Assembly (NCBI GenBank): GCA_002402085.1
Contig: NVVB01000009.1
Span: 54,107 to 60,426, forward strand
Length of the DNA: 6,320 nt
Reading direction: 5' to 3'
DNA from: Gammaproteobacteria bacterium
GTDB lineage: Bacteria > Pseudomonadota > Gammaproteobacteria > Pseudomonadales > UBA3067
Shown: positions 1 through 4,633 of the stretch, in pieces
Position numbering within the stretch: position 1 is the first letter of the stretch
How the letters are laid out: every line of letters starts with the position of its first letter
Made by a program: the position numbers and the translations under genes
Notes under the pieces: generated by a model
Told to the model about the DNA's origin: nothing
What the model saw: only the letters and a program-made list of their open reading frames with translations
Databases searched by the model: none

Positions 1-1112
1 CTGCTTGGGTTTCTGCTTGGTTTTTTTGCGTAGTTAAGTGCAAGAATAGGAATCGCTGGGCTAGGTATTTTTAATATGGAATCAACGTGTTGTTTTTCTA
101 AGGGGCCGATAATGAGTTCTGCGCCTTCGTTGAGGGCTTGTTGGTAGAGTGAATCCATTGGGATCGCTTGACTCGTATCGTACAGTTTTATTTCGGGCGC
201 ATTTGATGAGGATTGTAGTGCCGTATAGTGAGCCGCTAGAATGCCGTTTTGGATGGCGTGAGCTGGTTTCGCAAGCTTGCCTTTAAGCGGCAAAAATAGC
301 GCGATTTTTTTGGGGCGCAGGTCGGCGTACTTTGAAAGCAGTTTTAAGTTGGGCGGTAAGTTGTGAGCCCCTGCGTGAGTGCTCCAGCGAGCAAGCCAAA
401 GGTTAAGGGCTTGGTATTGCTGGTCGATGCTATCTTGGTGCGATTTATTAAGGTGGGCAAGTTCAAGCCAGCCCCGAAATTCGTTAGTGGGCGTGTTGAT
501 GGCAAGTGTGTCTAGGGCTTGTATCGAAAGCCGGTTTAAGTTCTGCCAAATGATGACTTCATTTTCGATTTGATTTTCTGGATTAAGTAGGGGGTTGAAG
601 TAGACCCTTTCTCTTGCGCTGGCGAGAAAGTTCCCTGCTGCTTGGTATGCGCGCGCTTTGATTTCGCTTAATTGGATTTGAGACGCAGGATCCAGTCGGT
701 CGAAATAATCAAAGAGGTTAAATTGATTGCTAGTTAAGGCGTTCAAAGCAATGTTAGGCAGATTGTTCGATAGGGCTATTTCGGCGTATTCGGTAATGTA
801 AAAGGCTTTCAGTGTAAGGGGCAGGGCGCTAAAGGATAAGCTGGATAATATCTTCTGAGCCTCTGGGTTTCGATTTTCAGTTCGCAGTTGTTTAACTGCA
901 TACAGTAGATATTGTTCTCTCTCTGGAGCGTTGGAATTACGTGCTTTTTCGAATAAAGACGCTAAGTCGGCGGGAGGCTGGGTGATGAGTGTGCCGGTTG
1001 GTTCGCGGGTGTTGACGTCCGAGGAGGGCGTTACGCACGCGCTAGAAAGTAACGCTACGGCCAGTAAAGTAAAAAAAGTACGCAGCGAAAAAGAAGGAGG
1101 CGTTTTCGTCAT
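1..1112 (-). CDS. lpoA: LpoA, outer-membrane lipoprotein activator of PBP1A (C-terminus lies beyond the window)
   Basis: Reading the minus strand from ATG at 1112-1110 gives 370 uninterrupted codons to the window edge. The protein begins with a lipoprotein signal peptide: basic residues K3 and R11, a hydrophobic stretch at 13-22, and lipobox-like LSSAC with the acylated cysteine at residue 26. Residues about 27-255 are helical and TPR-like, rich in Ala, Leu, Asn and Gln. From about residue 268 a Rossmann-like, periplasmic-binding-protein-type domain starts with KKIALFLPLKGKLAKPAHAI, followed by NGILAAHY and later EGAELIIGPL; these match the LpoA/LppC (YraM) family. E. coli LpoA has 678 residues, so roughly the last 45% is missing. 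In that family the protein sits in the outer membrane, spans the periplasm and stimulates PBP1A transpeptidation. No earlier in-frame start exists before a TAA at 1145-1143. No Shine-Dalgarno is visible. It is divergent from rsmI, as in E. coli and Pseudomonas. Confidence 0.93.
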   Translation of the reverse strand, partial: MTKTPPSFSLRTFFTLLAVALLSSACVTPSSDVNTREPTGTLITQPPADLASLFEKARNSNAPEREQYLLYAVKQLRTENRNPEAQKILSSLSFSALPLTLKAFYITEYAEIALSNNLPNIALNALTSNQFNLFDYFDRLDPASQIQLSEIKARAYQAAGNFLASARERVYFNPLLNPENQIENEVIIWQNLNRLSIQALDTLAINTPTNEFRGWLELAHLNKSHQDSIDQQYQALNLWLARWSTHAGAHNLPPNLKLLSKYADLRPKKIALFLPLKGKLAKPAHAIQNGILAAHYTALQSSSNAPEIKLYDTSQAIPMDSLYQQALNEGAELIIGPLEKQHVDSILKIPSPAIPILALNYAKKPSRNPS

Positions 1113-1123
1113 GTTTTGGGGCT

Positions 1124-1154
1124 GCTTTAAGTTTAAAGTGCTTTAACGTTAAAA
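1124..1154. promoter_or_regulatory. Two tandem inverted repeats just upstream of lpoA (possible operator)
   Basis: GCTTTAAGTTTAAAG at 1124-1138 and GCTTTAACGTTAAAA at 1140-1154 match at 12 of 15 positions. Each is itself an inverted repeat: CTTTAA/TTAAAG around a GT centre, and TTTAA/TTAAA around CG (12-bp perfect palindrome at 1142-1153). Centre-to-centre distance is 16 bp. They end 12 bp before the lpoA start codon and abut a possible lpoA -10. This fits a dimeric regulator or a 5'-UTR structure, but the AT-richness makes chance symmetry possible. No regulator can be named. Confidence 0.4.
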
Positions 1155-1178
1155 ATATAACGAATTGCTTATTGTCTA
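1154..1178 (-). promoter_or_regulatory. Possible lpoA promoter (weak)
   Basis: On the minus strand TATATT (1159-1154) matches the sigma-70 -10 at five of six bases, and TAGACA (1178-1173) matches the -35 at five of six. The spacer is only 13 bp, too short for a normal promoter. A poorer -35 (TTTAGA, 1180-1175) would give 15 bp. If this -10 is used, transcription would start near 1147, inside the paired inverted repeats. Confidence 0.25.
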
Positions 1179-1202
1179 AACCGCTAGTGTCGGCGGTATA
1201 AT
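1172..1202 (+). promoter_or_regulatory. Probable rsmI promoter
   Basis: A perfect -10 hexamer TATAAT lies at 1197-1202. The best -35 is TTGTCT at 1172-1177 (four of six), with a long 19-bp spacer. The start would be near 1209, giving a leader of about 145 nt before rsmI. That leader (1210-1354) shows no clear ORF, terminator or riboswitch-like structure. The -10 is convincing; the -35 is not. Confidence 0.45.
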
Positions 1203-1354
1203 GTACTGCTATTCTTTCTAGGGGCTGGATAGGGCTGTGTTTATTGGTAGATCGTTCGCAGTTTATTTGCGAGTAATCACTAGCGGACAGTCTAATGGCT
1301 TTCTGGTAACGAATTTATCACGCACTAAATTAACCAATATTAGAGAGTTGTCGT

Positions 1355-2203
1355 ATGCCCACCGAGTCGTCTACTTCGGCATTATTTGTCGTGGCCACCC
1401 CTATAGGAAATTTGAATGATATCAGTCAGAGAGCTATAGATACACTGAATATGGTGGATATAATCGCTGCTGAAGACACTCGTCACAGTCGAACTCTATT
1501 GGATTTTCACAATATTACGACTAAATTAATATCCTTGCATGAGCATAACGAAAAAGGCCGGTCAGCGTCCTTGGTTGAGCAAATTAAACAGGGTAAAAAT
1601 ATTGCGTTGATATCCGATGCAGGGACCCCGCTTATTAGCGACCCTGGTTTTCGGTTGGTGGGGGAGGCTCATAAATGTGACGTGAGGGTAAGTCCAATTC
1701 CTGGGCCTTGCGCGGCGATTGCTGCGTTAAGCGCTTCGGGTTTAGCCAGTGATCGATTTTGTTTTGAGGGCTTTTTGGCTTCAAAGTCTTTAGCGCGCTC
1801 GGCTCGTTTACGTGAATTACAAGACGAGCCGCGCACTATGGTTTTTTATGAGGCGCCGCACCGGATTAAGGAAAGCTTGAAGGCCATGCAAGAAGTCTTC
1901 GGTGTAGATCGCCCGGCGATGCTGGCGCGAGAAATTAGTAAAACATTTGAAACCATTAAGCGTGGGGGCTTAGAGCAATTAGCTCTGTGGGTGGCGGAGG
2001 ATTCAAATCAGCAGCGGGGTGAAATCGTTGTGTTGGTGGAGGGTGAACGTAAGGTGTCTAATCAAGAGGTCTCTGCTGAGTCGAGTAAAATTATGGATGT
2101 CTTGCTGCAGGAACTCTCTAAGAAACAAGCCTCTAGCCTGTGCTCACAAATTACCGGGGTTTCTAAAAAGCTGCTTTATCAGTACGCGTTAGAGTTAAAA
2201 TAA
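1355..2203 (+). CDS. rsmI: RsmI, 16S rRNA (cytidine-1402-2'-O)-methyltransferase
   Basis: The 282-residue product is a tetrapyrrole-methylase-fold SAM enzyme of the RsmI (YraL) family, close to the usual family length (about 285). Visible motifs in order are VVATPIGNL (12-20), AAEDTRHSRTLL (38-49), SDAGTPLISDPGF (87-99), PIPGP (114-118), GFLASKS (139-145) and FYEAPHRI (164-171), followed by AREISKTFE and GEIVVLVEG. The family 2'-O-methylates C1402 in the decoding centre of 16S rRNA in the cytoplasm; with the N4 methyl group added by RsmH this yields m4Cm1402. The ATG at 1355 is preceded by GAGAG (1343-1347), a modest ribosome site at 7 bp. The gene is divergent from lpoA and ends about 45 bp before rnpB. 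A different-frame ORF that overlaps its 5' end from 1237 is not credible. The sequence looks complete. Confidence 0.97.
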   Translation: MPTESSTSALFVVATPIGNLNDISQRAIDTLNMVDIIAAEDTRHSRTLLDFHNITTKLISLHEHNEKGRSASLVEQIKQGKNIALISDAGTPLISDPGFRLVGEAHKCDVRVSPIPGPCAAIAALSASGLASDRFCFEGFLASKSLARSARLRELQDEPRTMVFYEAPHRIKESLKAMQEVFGVDRPAMLAREISKTFETIKRGGLEQLALWVAEDSNQQRGEIVVLVEGERKVSNQEVSAESSKIMDVLLQELSKKQASSLCSQITGVSKKLLYQYALELK

Positions 2204-2213
2204 TGAATTAAGC

Positions 2214-2240
2214 TTGAGCTTTTGAGTAGGTAAGGCTAAT
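2214..2240 (+). promoter_or_regulatory. Possible rnpB promoter (weak)
   Basis: The 44 bp between the rsmI stop and the RNase P RNA contain TTGAGC (2214-2219, four of six to a -35) and GCTAAT (2235-2240, four of six to a -10), with a short 15-bp spacer. The predicted start near 2247 coincides with the expected 5' end of the RNA, which is the main support. Transcription by read-through from rsmI plus processing is equally possible. Confidence 0.3.
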
Positions 2241-2247
2241 CTTGCTC

Positions 2248-2624
2248 GGCAGAGTCGGCTAGGCAATCGCCTTTGAATTTATTCATGGGAGGAAAGTCCG
2301 GGCTCCATAGGGCATAGTGCCAGGTAACTCCTGGGGGGCGCGAGCCTACGGAAAGTGCAGCAGAAAATATACCGCCTAAGTTCAGCGGACTCTCCTTTGG
2401 GGGATATGTTGGAACGGTAAGGTTGAAATGGTGCGGTAAGAGCGCACCGCGCGCGTGGTAACACGTCGTGGCATGGTAAACCCCGCTTGGAGCAAGACCA
2501 AATAGAGACCTTATAGTGCTGCCCGCATTGGGTCTGGGTAGGTTGCTCGAGGTATGCAGTGATGCATACCCTAGATGAATGATTGTTCTCGACAGAACCC
2601 GGCTTATCGGCCGGCTCTGCTCTT
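2248..2624 (+). ncRNA. rnpB: RNase P RNA, bacterial type A
   Basis: This is the catalytic RNA subunit of RNase P, which cuts 5' leaders from precursor tRNAs. The universal core is plain: GAGGAAAGTCCGGGCTCC from 2289, GCCAGGTAAC near 2319, GGTAAGAGCGCACC near 2435, ACAGAACCCGGCTTAT at 2592-2607 and TAGATGAATG near 2572. Ends were set by helix P1: 2249-2258 pairs with 2611-2620 over 10 bp with one G-U. The resulting ~377 nt equals the E. coli RNA. Other pairings I can draw are a short P3 (2270-2277 with 2282-2289, one U-U mismatch, UUUA loop), GGUGCG/CGCACC (2430-2435/2443-2448), CGUG-GUAA-CACG (2454-2465), and P18 (2551-2558/2563-2570) with a GUGA tetraloop. The GGU at 2475-2477 is the L15 element that binds the tRNA CCA end. 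A minus-strand ORF across it (2664-2236) is an artefact of this RNA. Exact ends are uncertain by a few bases. Confidence 0.97.
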
Positions 2625-2657
2625 TATTATAAAAACCCCCATCTTTAGAATAAAAAA

Positions 2658-2678
2658 GATTCACTCTTAAAGTGAATT
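2658..2678. repeat. AT-rich hairpin downstream of rnpB
   Basis: ATTCACT (2659-2665) and AGTGAAT (2671-2677) form a 7-bp perfect stem with a CTTAA loop; a G-U pair can add an eighth. On the plus strand it lacks a following U tract, so it is a poor terminator for rnpB. On the minus strand it is followed by six T (complement of 2652-2657), which looks more like a terminator against leftward transcription, yet no leftward gene ends here. It may also mark the 3' end of the rnpB precursor. Confidence 0.4.
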
Positions 2679-2702
2679 CTAGCTTATTGCTCTAGCTTAT
2701 TG
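2678..2702. repeat. 12-bp direct tandem repeat
   Basis: TCTAGCTTATTG occurs at 2678-2689 and again, identical, at 2691-2702, separated by a single C (13-bp period). It directly abuts the hairpin before it. It is likely a small tandem duplication; a binding role is possible but nothing in the sequence shows one. Confidence 0.75.
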
Positions 2703-2820
2703 AAAAGCAAGCGATTGGCTGTTTCTTATCGCCTTCTTGTTGCTAAACTCCCTTCAGTTTGAAGTCGTAACTCCTTGAAATTAATGAATTAAATTAAGCC
2801 TTAGTGATTGGTTGATCGCC

Positions 2821-2849
2821 TTGACAAGGGTCTTTTGTGTGACCATAGT
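2821..2849 (+). promoter_or_regulatory. Sigma-70 promoter of the mraZ-ftsI (dcw) operon
   Basis: A perfect -35 TTGACA (2821-2826) is separated by the optimal 17 bp from CATAGT (2844-2849), which matches the -10 at four of six bases. Transcription would begin near 2856, leaving a leader of about 87 nt. The -10 overlaps the first MraZ box, so MraZ binding should block polymerase. This fits the autorepression known for mraZ promoters. Confidence 0.8.
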
Positions 2850-2892
2850 GTGTAAAGGTGGGTCATAGTGTATCAAAGTGGTTCAAAGTGGT
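2845..2892 (+). promoter_or_regulatory. MraZ operator: five boxes with exact 10-bp period
   Basis: Five 8-bp boxes recur every 10 bp: ATAGTGTG (2845), AAGGTGGG (2855), ATAGTGTA (2865), AAAGTGGT (2875) and AAAGTGGT (2885). Their GTG cores sit at 2848, 2858, 2868, 2878 and 2888. Known MraZ sites are short direct repeats (TGGGN with 5-bp spacers in E. coli, AAAGTG-type boxes in mollicutes) just upstream of mraZ, bound by an MraZ ring. Position, period and core all agree. The array spans the -10 and the start site, which suggests repression. The last two boxes are identical and nearest to the mollicute-type consensus, while box 2 is nearest to the E. coli type. Confidence 0.85.
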
Positions 2893-2942
2893 TTAAATCA
2901 CGTAATTATGACTAATATTGATTCAGTGTGAGTGACTAGATC

Positions 2943-3401
2943 GTGTTTCGAGGCATCAGCCCTCTCAATTTAGACAGTAAAGGCCGTATCGTGATGCCTT
3001 CTCGTTATCGAGATCGGGTACGCGAAGAAGCGGATGGCTGTTTGATTTTGACGATCGACACGGAAGAACCTTGCTTGCTTCTATATATGCTCAAAGATTG
3101 GCAAGAGATCGAAAAGAAAGTATCCGCCTTACCTAGTTTTAATAAAGCGGCGCGTCGTATCCAGCGTTTGTTGGTGGGTCATGCCACGGATGTGGATATG
3201 GATGCGAATGGCCGGATGTTAGTGGCTCCGGCGTTGCGCCAATATGCGCAATTGGAGAAGAAAGTAGTATTAGTAGGGCAAGGAGCCAAGTTCGAGTTAT
3301 GGAACGAGAGTACATGGGAAGCCAAGCGTGATGAATGGCTTGAAGAAGCGAATGGTGATTTGGAAGGCATGCCTGAAGAATTACTTAATCTATCAATTTA
3401 A
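2943..3401 (+). CDS. mraZ: MraZ, transcriptional regulator of the dcw cluster
   Basis: The product has 152 residues, the same length as E. coli MraZ. It contains two SpoVT/AbrB-like swapped-hairpin halves, each with the family DxxxR signature: DSKGRIVMP (11-19) and DANGRMLVAP (87-96). The N-terminus MFRGISPLNLD and the segment FNKAARRIQRLLVGHA (66-81) are typical. MraZ forms ring-shaped oligomers on the nucleoid, binds GTG-containing direct repeats and, in E. coli, represses its own promoter. The start is GTG at 2943; a TAG two codons upstream (2937-2939) rules out an in-frame extension, and the MFRG start is family-typical. The ribosome site is poor (TGAG at 2929-2932, 10 bp away). It is first in the operon and ends 3 bp before rsmH. 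Confidence 0.97.
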   Translation: MFRGISPLNLDSKGRIVMPSRYRDRVREEADGCLILTIDTEEPCLLLYMLKDWQEIEKKVSALPSFNKAARRIQRLLVGHATDVDMDANGRMLVAPALRQYAQLEKKVVLVGQGAKFELWNESTWEAKRDEWLEEANGDLEGMPEELLNLSI

Positions 3402-3404
3402 AAA

Positions 3405-4340
3405 GTGAATACATTGTTCCAACATACTTCTGTTCTTCTTAAAGAGGCCATTCAAGGCTTGAATATACGCCCTGACGGTATTTATATCGACGGTACATTT
3501 GGCCGAGGTGGGCATAGCCGCGTTATTTTGGAGGGCTTGTCCCAAGAGGGACGGCTATTGGTGGTGGATAAAGATGAAGCGGCGATTGAATATGCGCAAC
3601 AGCAGTTTGGTCAAGACCCGCGGGTAATCATTCGTCATGGATCATTTCAGGAAATTGGCGGCTATGCGGAGCAGTTAGGCTGGACTCGAAAGGTAGACGG
3701 CGTACTTCTAGATTTGGGCGTTTCATCGCCTCAATTAGATGACCCGGATCGAGGCTTTAGCTTTTCCCAAGATGGTCCCTTGGACATGCGGATGAATAAT
3801 GCCAACGGATTAACATTGGCAGACTGGTTGCAAAAAGTTTCCATGGAAGACCTCGCTTTAGTACTTCGAAATTATGGTGAGGAGCGTTACGCAAAGCGTA
3901 TTGCAAGAGCCGTTGTTGAAAAAAGTAAAGAGCAGGCAATCGAAGGCACTCTGCAGCTGGCAAAGATTATTTCCGAAGCCCATCCACGCTGGGAAAAGCA
4001 TAAGCATCCGGCGACCCGAAGTTTTCAAGCGATGAGGATTTTTCTGAATCGTGAGCTTGAGGACTTGCAAGAGGGTTTGGAATATATCGCACAAATATTG
4101 GCAGAACACGGCCGATTAGTCGCGATTAGTTTTCACTCTTTGGAAGATCGGATTGTTAAACGCTTCATACAGTATCAAATTAAAGGCGATGAAATCCCAA
4201 GAGGGCTGCCGATTATGGATACTTGGGAGCCTCGATTTAAAAAGGTGGGTAAGGCGGTTAAGGCTTCGAAAGAAGAAGTAGACGGTAACCCACGAGCCCG
4301 TAGTGCCATTATGCGAATTGCGGAAAATTTGGTTGTCTAA
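3405..4340 (+). CDS. rsmH: RsmH, 16S rRNA (cytosine-1402-N4)-methyltransferase
   Basis: The 311-residue protein (E. coli RsmH has 313) is a SAM-dependent methyltransferase of the MraW family. It starts FQHTSVLLKEAI, then shows the SAM-binding loop DGTFGRGGHS (29-38), VDKDEAAI, VDGVLLDLGVSSPQLD (97-112), RGFSFSQDGPLDMRM, ATRSFQAMRIFLNREL (203-218) and AISFHSLEDRIVKRF (241-255), ending with the family-typical KASKEEVDGNPRARSAIMR region. It methylates N4 of C1402 in 16S rRNA in the small subunit, the nucleotide that RsmI 2'-O-methylates. The GTG start at 3405 is in the same frame as mraZ, separated from its TAA stop by one AAA codon, and no Shine-Dalgarno is visible; translation is probably coupled to mraZ. 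The gene ends in three consecutive in-frame TAA codons (4338-4346). Confidence 0.98.
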   Translation: MNTLFQHTSVLLKEAIQGLNIRPDGIYIDGTFGRGGHSRVILEGLSQEGRLLVVDKDEAAIEYAQQQFGQDPRVIIRHGSFQEIGGYAEQLGWTRKVDGVLLDLGVSSPQLDDPDRGFSFSQDGPLDMRMNNANGLTLADWLQKVSMEDLALVLRNYGEERYAKRIARAVVEKSKEQAIEGTLQLAKIISEAHPRWEKHKHPATRSFQAMRIFLNRELEDLQEGLEYIAQILAEHGRLVAISFHSLEDRIVKRFIQYQIKGDEIPRGLPIMDTWEPRFKKVGKAVKASKEEVDGNPRARSAIMRIAENLVV

Positions 4341-4348
4341 TAATAATT

Positions 4349-4633
4349 ATGGCCATTACGCAAAGTTGGAAACAGCGCCATTGGATTATCTTTTTGGTGG
4401 CCGTCAATATTACGTCTGCGACGGGTGTTTCGTATTGCGTTCATTTGAGTCGAAATATAGTCGCTGAGTTACAAGCGTTGAAGCAAGAGAGTAATGCCCT
4501 TGAGGTCGAGTGGGGGCAATTGTTGCTAGAGCAAAGTGCGTGGGGATCTTACCTGCGCGTTGAAAAAATAGCGTCTAGTAAATTGAACATGAAAGTGCCT
4601 GGAGCAGACGAAATGATAATGGTGGGGCCTTGA
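4349..4633 (+). CDS. ftsL: FtsL, divisome bitopic membrane protein
   Basis: This 94-residue protein has a short cytoplasmic tail (1-11), one transmembrane helix (about 12-32) and a periplasmic coiled coil with spaced leucines (L33, L41, L44, L51, L58). The conserved EVEWGQLLLEQSAW (52-65) is the hallmark of proteobacterial FtsL. It is shorter than the 121-residue E. coli protein, mainly in the N-terminal tail, as in Pseudomonas-type forms. FtsL pairs with FtsB and FtsQ and helps activate FtsW-FtsI at the septum. The ATG at 4349 lies 8 bp after rsmH with no recognisable ribosome site. Its TGA stop overlaps the TTG start of ftsI. Identity rests on position, topology and the EWGQL motif because overall sequence in this family is poorly conserved. 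Confidence 0.95.
   Translation: MAITQSWKQRHWIIFLVAVNITSATGVSYCVHLSRNIVAELQALKQESNALEVEWGQLLLEQSAWGSYLRVEKIASSKLNMKVPGADEMIMVGP

Larger units (their letters stand above)
2625..2942. other. Non-coding region between rnpB and mraZ
   Basis: These 318 bases hold no credible gene. From left to right they contain an AT-rich run with a short C-tract (2635-2640), a hairpin (2658-2678), a 12-bp tandem repeat (2678-2702), an unassigned stretch (2703-2777) with only a weak 5-bp inverted repeat (2745-2749/2756-2760), an AT-rich block (about 2778-2798) that might act as an UP-like element, the mraZ promoter (2821-2849), the MraZ boxes (2845-2892) and about 50 nt of mraZ leader. A standard GC-rich, U-tailed terminator for rnpB is not visible. 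Confidence 0.8.

Noticed and set aside
931..1146. Plus-strand ORF of 71 residues (also 379-573)
   Set aside because: Both lie opposite lpoA, whose lipoprotein signal and LpoA domains read cleanly on the minus strand.
1181..1196. CCGC...GCGG inverted repeat next to the rsmI -10
   Set aside because: The arms are only 4 bp with an 8-bp gap, easily due to chance.
1237..1419. 60-residue plus-strand ORF in front of rsmI
   Set aside because: It starts with GTG without a ribosome site, overlaps the rsmI start in another frame and shows no recognisable features; a leader peptide is not supported.
2210..2223. AAGC-TTGA-GCTT followed by TT after rsmI, resembling a small terminator
   Set aside because: The stem is only 4 bp and the T-tract is short; it also overlaps the possible rnpB promoter. 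Too weak to call a terminator.
2236..2664. 142-residue minus-strand ORF (and a shorter one at 2279-2464)
   Set aside because: It lies antisense across nearly all of the RNase P RNA, whose conserved core explains the sequence; the translation resembles no protein family I recognise.
2745..2760. AAACT...AGTTT inverted repeat between rnpB and mraZ
   Set aside because: A 5-bp stem in AT-rich DNA with no T-tract or promoter nearby is not significant.
3757..4109. Minus-strand ORFs inside rsmH, with similar ones inside mraZ (3179-3370) and ftsI (4743-4950, 5883-6080)
   Set aside because: They are shadows of strongly conserved genes on the plus strand.
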